Positions 1 through 8,946 of a stretch of DNA of 26,295 bases are shown one piece after another. The notes under the pieces are model-generated. The model had not been told where the DNA came from. It ran no database searches and saw nothing but the letters and a program-made list of their open reading frames with translations. Source of the stretch: an uncultured Lachnospiraceae bacterium (GTDB lineage Bacteria; Bacillota; Clostridia; Lachnospirales; Lachnospiraceae); assembly GCA_910579935.1 (NCBI GenBank), contig CAJTVQ010000052.1, forward strand, positions 1 through 26,295, read 5' to 3'. Position 1 is the first letter of the stretch. The number at the start of each line of letters is the position of its first letter. A program made the position numbers and the translations under genes.

Positions 1-12
1 AGATAAAGTTTG

Positions 13-471
13 TTACGATGCAAGCATCGGGGAATGTACCCTCCTATGATTCAAATCCACCATTTCTTCCTTCCGTGACTCTTCTGACTGCTCCTGAATA
101 TATTTCCTTATGGCATCCTCTGTTACATTTCCTACCGTTGCCACATAATATCCTCTTGCCCAGAACGATTTATTCCATTTACTTTGCTGCTCCGGATGCC
201 TGTCATATATCATTAACGTACTCTTCCCTTTCAGGTATCCCATAAAATTTGATACGCTTATCTTCAGCGGGATACTTACACACATGTGTACATGGTCGGC
301 ACACACAGCTCCTTCTATAATTTCTACTCCTTTGTGTTGGTACAATGTACTTAATATCTCTCGTACATCGAGCCTCAGTTGTCCAAATAATTTCTTTTTG
401 CGGTATTGGGGTATAGACACAATATGATACTGGCATTTCCACCGCGCAAGTGATAAACTTTTACTGTTCAT
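13..471 (-). CDS. tnpA: IS200-type Y1 (HUH) transposase TnpA
   Basis: This 152-residue protein has the normal length of an IS200/IS605-family single-strand transposase. The HUH metal-binding motif is visible as DHVHM at residues 59-63 (His60 and His62), after the usual N-terminal strand region. The catalytic tyrosine is most likely Tyr124 in IRKYIQEQ, following the typical FWARGYYVATVG segment. The family acts as a dimer, cutting and joining single-stranded transposon ends folded into hairpins. The frame is complete and shows no damage. No accessory TnpB/IscB gene is seen beside it, as in IS200 proper. The stop lies 13 bases from the window edge, so the far end of the element is probably just outside. 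The family call is secure; activity is not shown. Confidence 0.95.
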   Translation of the reverse strand: MNSKSLSLARWKCQYHIVSIPQYRKKKLFGQLRLDVREILSTLYQHKGVEIIEGAVCADHVHMCVSIPLKISVSNFMGYLKGKSTLMIYDRHPEQQSKWNKSFWARGYYVATVGNVTEDAIRKYIQEQSEESRKEEMVDLNHRRVHSPMLAS

Positions 472-490
472 TTGAACCGCATCCTATTCT

Positions 491-596
491 GAGATTGGCT
501 TGCGACACCTTTCTCATATTAACATAGGAGGCTTTCTTATAATGTTTTCTTCGCTACAGCTTACCCCATTCTCCCCAGCATAGTTGGGAGATTGGC
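491..596. repeat. Probable IS200 5' end: hairpin and short direct repeat
   Basis: The 157-base stretch upstream of the transposase holds an imperfect hairpin at 571-590 (arms CTCCCCA and TTGGGAG around GCATAG). It also has a 9-base direct repeat, GAGATTGGC, at 491-499 and 588-596. IS200 elements carry a subterminal hairpin near the end upstream of tnpA, so 571-600 is a reasonable guess for that end. A second perfect palindrome, CGATGCAAGCATCG (16-29), overlaps the tnpA stop region and may belong to the other end. The exact element boundaries cannot be set here. Confidence 0.45.
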
Positions 597-628
597 GATT
601 TCATTCATACCATTTCAGCTATTTTCTA

Positions 629-1096
629 TCATTCATCTTGTTCTGAATATGCAGTTGTTAAATCACAATATTTCTTAATTACAGTAATGATATCCTCATC
701 ATTACCATAATAATAAAAAACAAAATGATCTGATAAATAGCACCACTCCCCCTCTTTTTTGTCCAGTTCTTCTAAATACCCTGTAATCTCACTTGCATTA
801 TCATAATAATACAGCATGACAACTTCTAAACCTTTTTGGCCAATTTCAAAAGAATCCCAATACCACCCATATAAAAAAGGTCCTTCATGCTCCCTGCCGT
901 TGGTATATGCACCAATAATATTTATCTCATATCCATTCTCTGCAAAGAACGACTCTACCCTGTCTCTTTGAACCTGTATCTTATTATTCGGCAAGGAAAT
1001 CAGATCAAGCATTGACACCAAAATAATTCCAAAGATCCTATTTATAAACCATAAAAATATAAATATTAAAGTAATTTGCTTAATATATCCTCTCAA
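629..1096 (-). CDS. Small membrane-anchored protein, candidate immunity protein
   Basis: I do not recognise this family. Taken from a TTG start at 1094-1096, the protein has 155 residues. One hydrophobic segment (about residues 8-28) comes first, followed by a soluble domain of about 120 residues rich in aromatic and acidic residues. The TTG is preferred because a GGGGAGG ribosome site sits about 9 bases upstream. It also overlaps the stop of a short coding remnant as TTGA, which suggests translational coupling in the ancestral arrangement. An in-frame TTG farther upstream (1112-1114) would put the ribosome site inside the gene. It is the last gene after the second RHS protein and its membrane partner. 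A role as an additional immunity protein is inferred only from position, size, membrane anchor and low GC. Confidence 0.6.
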   Translation of the reverse strand: MRGYIKQITLIFIFLWFINRIFGIILVSMLDLISLPNNKIQVQRDRVESFFAENGYEINIIGAYTNGREHEGPFLYGWYWDSFEIGQKGLEVVMLYYYDNASEITGYLEELDKKEGEWCYLSDHFVFYYYGNDEDIITVIKKYCDLTTAYSEQDE

Positions 1097-1146
1097 TATT
1101 CTGTTCCTCCCCAATCAAAATTCGGATCTTCTATCAATGTGACCAT
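1093..1146 (-). pseudogene. C-terminal coding remnant of a displaced gene
   Basis: A 17-codon frame ending EDPNFDWGGTEY stops exactly at the TTG start of the next gene (TTGA overlap). It has a GGAG-like sequence before its ATG, but it is too short to be a convincing gene. The residue pattern looks like the tail of a globular protein. I read it as what remains of a toxin tail or immunity gene that once preceded the 155-residue membrane protein. This rests on the overlap geometry and coding-like composition only. Confidence 0.3.
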
Positions 1147-1260
1147 TTCTCCATTATAAATGCACTATAAGTAACAGAAAAAAGAAATAATACTTTCTTC
1201 CACCTGCCGGAAAATATTTCTGTCTGCCTGTTTCATTATTTTTTCCGTCTTTTATTTGCA

Positions 1261-2331
1261 TTAAGGACATCCCCTTTCTACATCCACGGGTAATGCATCC
1301 AACTTCTGCTCCATAAACTCATCCATCCACCACTGTGGGATATAATGAGCCATGATTTTCTTCCCTTTAGAAACGCTTCTTATGCTTATTTCGGTTTTCC
1401 CGTTTTCTTTAAACTCCATTTCATAGCAGACCTTTGTCGGTATGTTGATGTACCTATTATATCCGGTAACTACGAGCTCCGCCTTGTTTTCCTTTTTCAA
1501 CCGGAAAGAATACTGAAGTATATCATATATATTTTTCCTGGATAAAAGCCCAATGCAATTGTCCATCGAATAATCCGTACTGTATATACGGGCACCTCTA
1601 AAAGGTTTTCCTTTCATTACCTGTTTAACCTTATCCTGCACCACTGCCATCCAACAAAACATTCCAATACATACCACTAAAAATAACAGAAGAATATAAA
1701 CTCCATACACACCCCCGCCTATCACATTGTCCGATTTATATAAAATTTCTTCCCCGTTTGATTCTGATGTACGTTTAAGGATTGTATAATATGCACAGTT
1801 CACTATTTTACTGCTATCCTTGTCATTGTTCGTACAGTAATATTCATATTCCCCGTATTTTTTCAAACGTATCCTTACCGCCTGGGAATAGCAATCATCC
1901 GGAATTATATAACTGTTCATTACACTCCCATCCACATGAACTTCCACGGCAGCCGGATAGCGGACATCCACCAGTAATATATTTTCACCATTCCATATTG
2001 CCCCATATGAACCGCTGCTGTAAAATGAAAGTTCAAACAGAAAGTTCATGTTTTCATCAAACACGCCTACTTTACAGTCTGGAAACGAAATGAGAACACT
2101 ACCGTTTGCCGAAATGTCATATGAAAGTATTTCTCTTCCTTTTGATGTCCATGCTTTGGAAACCTCAACACTAAAATGGGCAATGTCTTCTTCCACTTCC
2201 CCTTTTGTCCTTTGTCCCAGTTCTATTTCATATGCAAAGACTTCTGTATGGAAAATAAATGTAAAAACCATAAACAGAATTACATAATTTATCCAGTATT
2301 TTCTAGACATTCCCTCAATCAATTTTTGCAT
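1261..2331 (-). CDS. Two-segment membrane protein, likely immunity to RHS protein 2
   Basis: This 356-residue protein has an N-terminal hydrophobic segment (about 13-33, ending VFA-Y, possibly a signal peptide) and a predicted outside domain (about 34-207). A second membrane segment (about 208-231) is followed by a cytosolic domain of about 125 residues. The outside domain shows alternating strand-like stretches (SYDISANGSVLISF, VGVFDENMNFLF) resembling propeller-type repeats. The start overlaps the end of the second RHS gene by 13 bases, with AGGAAGGG just upstream of the ATG, so the two are translationally linked. That is the standard position for an immunity gene. The envelope location suggests the RHS tail acts at or across the membrane. 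No named family is recognised; function is inferred. Confidence 0.75.
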   Translation of the reverse strand: MQKLIEGMSRKYWINYVILFMVFTFIFHTEVFAYEIELGQRTKGEVEEDIAHFSVEVSKAWTSKGREILSYDISANGSVLISFPDCKVGVFDENMNFLFELSFYSSGSYGAIWNGENILLVDVRYPAAVEVHVDGSVMNSYIIPDDCYSQAVRIRLKKYGEYEYYCTNNDKDSSKIVNCAYYTILKRTSESNGEEILYKSDNVIGGGVYGVYILLLFLVVCIGMFCWMAVVQDKVKQVMKGKPFRGARIYSTDYSMDNCIGLLSRKNIYDILQYSFRLKKENKAELVVTGYNRYINIPTKVCYEMEFKENGKTEISIRSVSKGKKIMAHYIPQWWMDEFMEQKLDALPVDVERGCP

Positions 2332-5300
2332 TCATTTTCCCTTCCTGCATTGCTTTTCACTTTTTCATAAAATTTATTCCACAACTTAAATATATTGACA
2401 GAATATAATGTATCCGTCTCTCCCCATTCAATATGAACTTCCCCACCCTGTCCATAACCAATGCCTTCAATATATGTTGCTCCATAATAAATATCACTTG
2501 CTTTATCATTAACATCACCAACTAAGTCAAACTCCAATCCAAAATTAGTACCAATATTTCCAAATATCGGGCACAATACCGAACCACCAATGGAAACACC
2601 TTCATCTTCCAAATCAAACACTTCAGGGGCATTTGTAAACATAACGTATCTGGAAATTGCAGCTGAAGCTGTCCCTCCTGTTACCCCTCCTGATTTAGTA
2701 AACTGCAATGCTATATTTCCCCTGTAGTCAAAAGAAATCCCTGCAAATCCATCACCCTGCCAAATCCCCGTTGTTCCAGACAGATTAGAGCCTATTGTTA
2801 TCGTTCCAATATTATCCTTTGATTTTTTCTCCAATTCCTTCATCACATCATTCATGTCATCCACCACATTTTCCCATGCTTGCTTTATCCTCTCTGTCTT
2901 TTCCTCAATACTAGAAAAAAATGTTATCGGCGAAGGTATTGTCGTAGTCCAAGGGATTGCAAACTTTCCATCCCCATCCACAAACATCATCGGATTCCCA
3001 TAACAATATCCGTAACGATTTAATGTCATCGGAACTGTGCAACTCCCCTTCACCACATCCTCCGCCATAAACCGCCCATCCTCCGGCCTATACTCCCGTG
3101 CCTGTGCGAAATATGTACCGCTGATACCATCATGCCGGTACCCCGTGTACCCGAAAGGCTGTTCCACTCCCTGCCCGTCATACGGATTCGGTATTCCCGC
3201 ATCCTCCAGCTCTTTCCCTGCATCATTCCCGAATTCGTCGTACCCATAGGTAAGATACCTGCATCCATGAATCCCTTTCCCGGCACGGTATCCGCTGACA
3301 CGCAGGGGACTGCCCAGTTCATCCTGCAGGTAACAGTGCAGCCCTTGGAAAGCCGGGCGTCCACCATCTGATGCCCCTTCCGTTTCCTCCATGGCCGTTA
3401 TGTTCCAGTCGGCATAGAAGTCCTGTTTCCGCCCGTTTTTCTCCATGCCGAGCAGGTTGTGATAAGACCTGGTAAGGTCAAGAATATATTCCTCACTCAC
3501 TCCCCCTGCCTTTTTCCCGGTTCTCTGCCCCATTCCGTTGTACCGGTAAAACACTTCCTGCCCGTTGGTATCCCATGCTCTTGCCAGCCTGTTCATAGCA
3601 CTGTATTCATAACCATGCAGCAGGTTTCCTGCCGATTCCTCCCGGATCATATTCCCGCGCCCGTCATAAAAATATTCTTTCCTCATGAAAATCCCGGATA
3701 ACATCTCATCCCCCGTCTCCCGTCCCTCCACACGGACCAGCCGGTCCAGCATATCATAGGAATAAGAAAGGGTTTTTCCCCCGTTCAAATCCTCCATACC
3801 GCTCCTGTTTCCAAAAGAATCATAAGTGTAACCCCTTACAGGATGCCCGCTCTTTAATACACCGGTCAGTCTCCCTAACGGGTCATATCCATACTCATAC
3901 CTTCCGTTCTCCGCCGGAAGTCCCCTTCTTTCTTTCCTAATGGCAGTTTTATTCCATTCCATATCATATTCATACCGGAAACAATCCAATATCCCGTCCC
4001 TGTCCTCATGAACAAGCTCCTCCAGCCGGCCGTATCCGTCATAATGCCACAGAGTGCGCATTCCTCCTGGAAATTCCTTTTCCGCAAGTCTCCCCTCCCC
4101 GTCATAACGGTACAGAATTTCCTCAGGCATCCCTGTCCTTCCGATTCCTTCTATCCCCATCTTCTCCAGCCGGAGCAGGCCGTCGTAACAACAGGAGACC
4201 TTCGCCCCGTCCGGATAAGTGACGCTTTTCCTCTCTCCCATGCTTCCCCATTCATAAGAAACAGTCCGGCCCATATGATCCGTGACAGTTACAGGCTTCC
4301 CAAATACATCCCTTTCCATCCTCGTCTCTCCCAGCCAGTCCCTTACGGCAGAAAGCTGGCGCAGGGCGGTATACTCCATTTCCACACCCGTGCCGTCACC
4401 GTACAGGATATTTTTCACTTTCCCGTCCGGCTCATACCCGTATGCAGTCCGATACCCGTCCCGATCCGTTTTCAAGATCATCCTCCCCAGTGCGTCGTAT
4501 GCATAATGTTCCTCCCCGCCAAGGGCATCCCTGATACATTCCACCTGCCCGAGCGGGTTCCTGTCATAAAAAGTTTCCCTATCTTCCTCTCCCGCCTGTC
4601 CTTTCCTGCATACACGAACCAGCCGGTTCCCGCTGTCATAGTCATACTCCGTCCTGCTGCCGAGGGCATCCGTTACCGCTTTCAGCCTGCCGCTTAAGGT
4701 ATATTCATAATAAGTAGTATTTCCACCGGCATCCGCCATGGAAGTAACATTCCCTGCCGCATCATAAGTATACGTTTTTTTCTGTCCGTCTCTGCCCGTA
4801 ATGCTTATAAGCCTGCTCATACAGTCATATCCGTAATCCAGCCGGTATCCCTGACCATCTGTCCTGCTCCTGACCCTTCCAAGCCTGTCATACTCATAGC
4901 TTGACTGTCTGCCGTCCGGATACACCGCTTTTTCCAACCGCCCGCCTTTCTGGTAGAAGTATCTTACCGTTCTTCCCGCTCCGTCCGTGACCGCCGTTAC
5001 CTTCCCCATCACATCGTATTCATACCGGATGGTATTTCCCCTGATATCGGTTTCCTCCGTCCGTTCACCCGCCGCATTATACCGGAACATACGCCTGTTT
5101 CCTGCAGCATCTGTAATACTGCTGACATTCCCCATCCTGTCATAGGCATAAACCGTTCTTCCCCCTGCTGGATCTTCCGCTTCTGTCATACGGTTCAAGG
5201 CATCATAGGAATAAGCGGTACCGGAAAGAATATTACTGCCGTCCCCCATCCCGGTGCGGACCAGGTTCCCTGCGGGATCATATTCATAAGTAATAACCGT

Positions 5301-7325
5301 TGCCGCCTCTTCTTCCTCCTGCCTGTTCCTGAGTTCTACCCGGATGAGCCTGTCATTTCCGTCATAGAAAAAATCCGAAACTGCCCCCGACGGGGAAACC
5401 TCCCGTGAGATATTCCCGTTCCTGCCATAATAACGCAACGTTTCCCGTCCTTCCTTGTCTGTAAGTCTCTCCGGTTTCCCCATCGCATTGTAGACAACAG
5501 ACAGGGTGCCGCCGTCAAAATCCTCCACTGCCACCGGCCTGCCGCTTTCATTATAAGTATATTTTCTGGCATTTCCCTCCTGGTTCACCACACAGGTCAG
5601 CCGGTTCAGTTCGTTATAGCTGTAACGGATGACATTCCCCTCCGCATCCGTGGATTCCGTCACACGGTTCAGTCCGTCATATACATACGACGTCACATTC
5701 CCGTAGGAGTCCGTAATGCTTTGAATATTTCCCCGCTCATCGTACCGGAGCAGTGTACTGCTCCCGTCCGGCATCGTAATCCGTTCCGGAAGTCCGTTTT
5801 CACCATATGCCGTCTTCCGGCTCCTCCCAAGGGCATCCGACGTTTCCACGAGTCTCCCCTTTCCGTCATAGCGGTTCTCCCCCAGCAGCCTTCCCTCCGC
5901 AGTTACGGAAATCATCCGGTTCCTACTGTCGTATGAAAATTCCGTAACATGTCCAAGCGCATCCTTAATTCCTGTCAGATTCCCTTTTTCATCATAGCTG
6001 TACTTTGTCCTGTTCCCGTTCCTGTCCACGTACAGCGTCCGCCGGTCACTGTCATTGTATGCAAAATGCTCCTCCCCGTCACAGTAAACCGTCCTGACAT
6101 TACGGAATCTGTCATCACTTTCATAAGATACCATATGACCGTTCTGGTCTCTCTCATAAGTACACATCCCTTTATCGTCATAACGGAACTCCACCACGCC
6201 GCCGTCCGGCGTTTCCTGTTTCAGCACGCGGTCAGCAGCGTCATAGGTATTCTTCACCCCTTCAATCCCCCGCGGTGTGGTCACGCTTTCCAGCCTGCCG
6301 TTTTCGTTATAACCATATGTATAGACATAACCCATGGAATTCTGGAACTTCCGCAGAACACCATAGATATACCAGAGCCGTACCTCCCGCCCTGTATGGT
6401 CGCACACCCGGTACAGGTTCCCTTCCTGGTTGTAATAATAATGCAGCACGCCGCCATTGGCTCCCCTTGCTTCTTCCAGCTGCCCCTGCGCATTATAGGT
6501 AAAAGTATCCATGTTCCCGTTCCGGTCCGTTATGATACGGATCAACCCGTCCCTGTCAAAAACATACTCCATTTCCCCCGCAGCATAACGATATCCTTCC
6601 AGTTCTTTCCGCAGCAGTCCCACGCCGCCGAAAACAGGGGTATATACATCCCCTATACTCCGCCGGCAGATGTTTCTCCGGCCGTCCCCGAAATGGAGAC
6701 ATACCGTTCCATCTCCTTCCTGTCTGACCCATATCTCATAATTATGATGCCATTCCATGCCAAGACTCCCGCAGTCTCCGTCCATGGAATTGTAAAATAT
6801 ATGGAAGGACATTTTTGTTATTCCCGGTATCACAAGATCTTCCTTTTCATAAAGAAAGTTTCCCGTATTCAGATTGACCGGATCACGTCCGTACAGACAT
6901 CCTTCCTTTATTCCAAGGGCGGCAAACGCCTGCTTTATCCCATACCGTGTCAGGAAAAGTCCCCAGTTGATTTCCCTCACTACCCCCTGTCCGGAAGTTT
7001 CCGGTACAATAAGTCCCCCTTTCTTACACAGAAGTACACTGTCCATGGTAAGGGCGGCATGTCCGCTCAGTTTCTCCAGTCTGCTGGCATCCCCCAGATT
7101 CTCCCATTTGTCCGCCAGCTTCATAAAACCTTTGCACACCTTCCCATTTTTGTTCTTTTTACAGGCCCCAAAATCCAATATGTTAATCTCTGGCAGACAG
7201 TCCTTACAGTTTGCCTTTTTCTTTCCGTCCGCATAATACCCGTGATCCGTCACCTTCAATTCACTGCATTTACTGCCGCACATACATCTCAGCTTAGCGC
7301 CTTCCACTAAATAACTGGTCCCCAT
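2319..7325 (-). CDS. PAAR-like (DUF4280) RHS-repeat polymorphic toxin 2
   Basis: This giant protein has 1668 residues from the chosen start. Residues 1-115 are a cysteine-rich DUF4280 PAAR-like domain (Cys14, 16, 20, 40, 43, 55, 64, 100; LLCKKGGLIVP near 98-108) that would cap a VgrG spike. RDPVNLNTGNF (147-157) opens the RHS region, followed by many YD repeats (GxxxxYxYDxxGR type). The RHS-associated core near the end reads GTYFAQAREYRPEDGRF. A non-conserved tail of 213 residues follows. The start at 7325 has AGGAGG 8 bases upstream and aligns with the start of the other RHS protein. A GTG at 7403, overlapping the VgrG end, is the alternative. The RHS shell is expected to encase the tail; the tail's activity is unknown. 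Confidence 0.9.
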   Translation of the reverse strand: MGTSYLVEGAKLRCMCGSKCSELKVTDHGYYADGKKKANCKDCLPEINILDFGACKKNKNGKVCKGFMKLADKWENLGDASRLEKLSGHAALTMDSVLLCKKGGLIVPETSGQGVVREINWGLFLTRYGIKQAFAALGIKEGCLYGRDPVNLNTGNFLYEKEDLVIPGITKMSFHIFYNSMDGDCGSLGMEWHHNYEIWVRQEGDGTVCLHFGDGRRNICRRSIGDVYTPVFGGVGLLRKELEGYRYAAGEMEYVFDRDGLIRIITDRNGNMDTFTYNAQGQLEEARGANGGVLHYYYNQEGNLYRVCDHTGREVRLWYIYGVLRKFQNSMGYVYTYGYNENGRLESVTTPRGIEGVKNTYDAADRVLKQETPDGGVVEFRYDDKGMCTYERDQNGHMVSYESDDRFRNVRTVYCDGEEHFAYNDSDRRTLYVDRNGNRTKYSYDEKGNLTGIKDALGHVTEFSYDSRNRMISVTAEGRLLGENRYDGKGRLVETSDALGRSRKTAYGENGLPERITMPDGSSTLLRYDERGNIQSITDSYGNVTSYVYDGLNRVTESTDAEGNVIRYSYNELNRLTCVVNQEGNARKYTYNESGRPVAVEDFDGGTLSVVYNAMGKPERLTDKEGRETLRYYGRNGNISREVSPSGAVSDFFYDGNDRLIRVELRNRQEEEEAATVITYEYDPAGNLVRTGMGDGSNILSGTAYSYDALNRMTEAEDPAGGRTVYAYDRMGNVSSITDAAGNRRMFRYNAAGERTEETDIRGNTIRYEYDVMGKVTAVTDGAGRTVRYFYQKGGRLEKAVYPDGRQSSYEYDRLGRVRSRTDGQGYRLDYGYDCMSRLISITGRDGQKKTYTYDAAGNVTSMADAGGNTTYYEYTLSGRLKAVTDALGSRTEYDYDSGNRLVRVCRKGQAGEEDRETFYDRNPLGQVECIRDALGGEEHYAYDALGRMILKTDRDGYRTAYGYEPDGKVKNILYGDGTGVEMEYTALRQLSAVRDWLGETRMERDVFGKPVTVTDHMGRTVSYEWGSMGERKSVTYPDGAKVSCCYDGLLRLEKMGIEGIGRTGMPEEILYRYDGEGRLAEKEFPGGMRTLWHYDGYGRLEELVHEDRDGILDCFRYEYDMEWNKTAIRKERRGLPAENGRYEYGYDPLGRLTGVLKSGHPVRGYTYDSFGNRSGMEDLNGGKTLSYSYDMLDRLVRVEGRETGDEMLSGIFMRKEYFYDGRGNMIREESAGNLLHGYEYSAMNRLARAWDTNGQEVFYRYNGMGQRTGKKAGGVSEEYILDLTRSYHNLLGMEKNGRKQDFYADWNITAMEETEGASDGGRPAFQGLHCYLQDELGSPLRVSGYRAGKGIHGCRYLTYGYDEFGNDAGKELEDAGIPNPYDGQGVEQPFGYTGYRHDGISGTYFAQAREYRPEDGRFMAEDVVKGSCTVPMTLNRYGYCYGNPMMFVDGDGKFAIPWTTTIPSPITFFSSIEEKTERIKQAWENVVDDMNDVMKELEKKSKDNIGTITIGSNLSGTTGIWQGDGFAGISFDYRGNIALQFTKSGGVTGGTASAAISRYVMFTNAPEVFDLEDEGVSIGGSVLCPIFGNIGTNFGLEFDLVGDVNDKASDIYYGATYIEGIGYGQGGEVHIEWGETDTLYSVNIFKLWNKFYEKVKSNAGRENECKN
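2322..2960 (-). other. Variable C-terminal tail of RHS protein 2, unknown toxin domain
   Basis: The last 213 residues follow the RHS core. The first 50 are helical and charged (IEEKTERIKQAWENVVDD and onward). The rest is glycine-rich and strand-like, with segments such as GTITIGSNLSGTTGIW, GGVTGGTASAAISRY and IEGIGYGQGGEVHIEW. The DNA is clearly more AT-rich than the RHS core upstream, as expected for an exchanged tail. The junction reads NPMMFVDGDGKF, lacking the usual DPxGL motif. I recognise no catalytic motif. A membrane-active beta-rich domain is one possibility, given the membrane partner encoded next to it, but this is inference. Confidence 0.6.
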
Positions 7326-7386
7326 TTCCGTTTCCTCCTGTTTTCCTTCATCACACAGCCTTCCGTTCTGTCCATATCCGGGCTGT

Positions 7387-8943
7387 TCATGTCCTTCTGC
7401 CACTTTTTAATCCCCCCATAAGCCGGTTTACCATCGCCGCTCCTGCCTGACTTTCCAGTCCGGCTTCCAGTCCCGCACCGGGCGTAGATGCCAGGATGTC
7501 CTTTTCCAGTCCTTCCAGGCTGTATTCCTTTCCTTCCTTCGGCATCTCTTCATGGAATATGGGAAAATTCGCCTCCCCCGCTCCTGCCATCGTAACTTCG
7601 TTCGTAGCGCCCACGGAATCAAAACCATTGCACATATTAATAACCGTCGGAGCCGATGCATCCCTCCTGACAATGGACAGCTCCTGCGGTGCCTGCAGGA
7701 ATATGGTATCTCCTTTCAGCCCTATGGAATCCCTCGCCGATATCACAATGTTCTTATTACTTACCACACTTGCCCCCGTACCGTCATCCAGTACCATTTC
7801 CAGCGGGCTTTCCTGTTTCAAGTCGCGGAAACCCATACTGTCCGGAAGCAGGAACATCTGTTTATGCCCGGCTGTCGTAAAATACCTGTCACTGCTTTTC
7901 ATTTCCGGGTTTCCCGCGCCGTTCCCGTGCACTCCGCAGACTGCGCGCGCCTGTTTTCCTTCGCAGTCCCCCAGATGTATGTATACCTTTTCCCCCTTCT
8001 CCGGCATGCAGTACATCAGGTTTCCCACATCCGGACGCCACGGATACCAGAAAGCATCTTCCTCCCGCTGCATCCTGTCCATGTCAAAATGCACCTTAAC
8101 CTGCTCATCCTTCCTGTCCAGTACCGTTGCCGGAAGCAGACGTCCCGCGTGCAGGGGATTCCCGTACCTCCCGGCAGAAAATGCTTCCCGGCGCGAAACC
8201 GTGTAGCGGAAACGCAGAAGCCCGTGCTCCAGCCGGCATCCCTTACGGATGACCGCATATTCCTGCCCCATCCATTCCACATAGTCGCCGATATTCCAGT
8301 TTTCATATGCCGCAATCTCCTGACAGACGCAGCGGTTCTCCCTGTCAAAAAACACACTCTCCCGCGCAATGCCCGCACCGGCGCCGTCTTGTACTTTCCC
8401 CTTTGGAAACCCCACATATATACCGATGCCTGACGACAGGACGGACGGAACCACGGATGTGCCAAGGTGCCCTGCCAGGCGGCAGAGGAATTCCCAGTCT
8501 GTCTCTCCTATCTGATAAAGTACCCCTCCGGTTTTGCGGTCTTTGGCCATAAATATCGCTTCCGCGCCACTGTCCTCAAGCACTGCCTGTATCACCTCCA
8601 TGTAAGTGGCGTCCGTCTTTTGGAAAGTACGGTTTTTCTTCCGGTTGTCCAAAAGCTGCGAGACGGAAATTCCTTTCATGACTACGCTGTATCCATTCCC
8701 TTCGTGTGTGACATGCACTTCTTCCGGTATCCCGCTAAAAAGCATCTCTTCCCCTGCCCATACCTCTATTCTGTCCTGTCCCACAGGCCGGAGCAGAAAC
8801 TCGTCCCCCAGTTCCTCCGGAATAATCCCCGCCAGCCGGACAGACGCATGACGGTTCTTTGAAACATTCATCTCCAGCTCCCGCAAATCCCTTATGGGAA
8901 CCATTGTTTTTACCTTTATTTCACCCTGCGTTATCGCTGCCAT
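7387..8943 (-). CDS. VgrG/Pvc8-like spike protein
   Basis: This 518-residue protein resembles contractile injection spike proteins. Residues 1-250 form the gpD-like part, with the hallmark ETDWEFLCRLAGHLG at 147-161. An OB-fold gp5-like region follows at about 267-326 (GRLLPATVLDRKDEQVKVHF, then WYPWRPDVGNLMYCMPEKGE). Residues 365-460 are strand-rich and fit the start of the needle, and the last 80 are low-complexity. The family forms the trimeric tip that receives a PAAR protein. The RHS gene that starts 61 bases after this stop carries a PAAR-like N-terminus, so the two probably assemble together. It begins 3 bases after the DcrB-like gene. The tail reads through to a TGA shared with the leader of the RHS gene. 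Confidence 0.88.
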   Translation of the reverse strand: MAAITQGEIKVKTMVPIRDLRELEMNVSKNRHASVRLAGIIPEELGDEFLLRPVGQDRIEVWAGEEMLFSGIPEEVHVTHEGNGYSVVMKGISVSQLLDNRKKNRTFQKTDATYMEVIQAVLEDSGAEAIFMAKDRKTGGVLYQIGETDWEFLCRLAGHLGTSVVPSVLSSGIGIYVGFPKGKVQDGAGAGIARESVFFDRENRCVCQEIAAYENWNIGDYVEWMGQEYAVIRKGCRLEHGLLRFRYTVSRREAFSAGRYGNPLHAGRLLPATVLDRKDEQVKVHFDMDRMQREEDAFWYPWRPDVGNLMYCMPEKGEKVYIHLGDCEGKQARAVCGVHGNGAGNPEMKSSDRYFTTAGHKQMFLLPDSMGFRDLKQESPLEMVLDDGTGASVVSNKNIVISARDSIGLKGDTIFLQAPQELSIVRRDASAPTVINMCNGFDSVGATNEVTMAGAGEANFPIFHEEMPKEGKEYSLEGLEKDILASTPGAGLEAGLESQAGAAMVNRLMGGLKSGRRT

Positions 8944-8946
8944 ATA

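Noticed and set aside
3000..6600. Regular short repeats that could suggest a CRISPR array or tandem satellite
   Set aside because: The periodic strings (for example forms of TCATA and CCGTC about every 60 bases) are codons of degenerate YD repeats within an unbroken RHS frame. Repeat units vary and there are no distinct spacers.
5949..7310. Plus-strand open frame of 453 codons
   Set aside because: It is antisense to the RHS/PAAR-like region of RHS protein 2. Its composition (rich in Pro, His and Val) reflects the reverse of the YD-repeat codons.
7326..7403. GTG start at 7403 extending RHS protein 2 by 26 residues
   Set aside because: The extension has no counterpart in RHS protein 1, while the ATG at 7325 has a near-perfect AGGAGG site and aligns with the other protein's start. 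It remains a weaker alternative.
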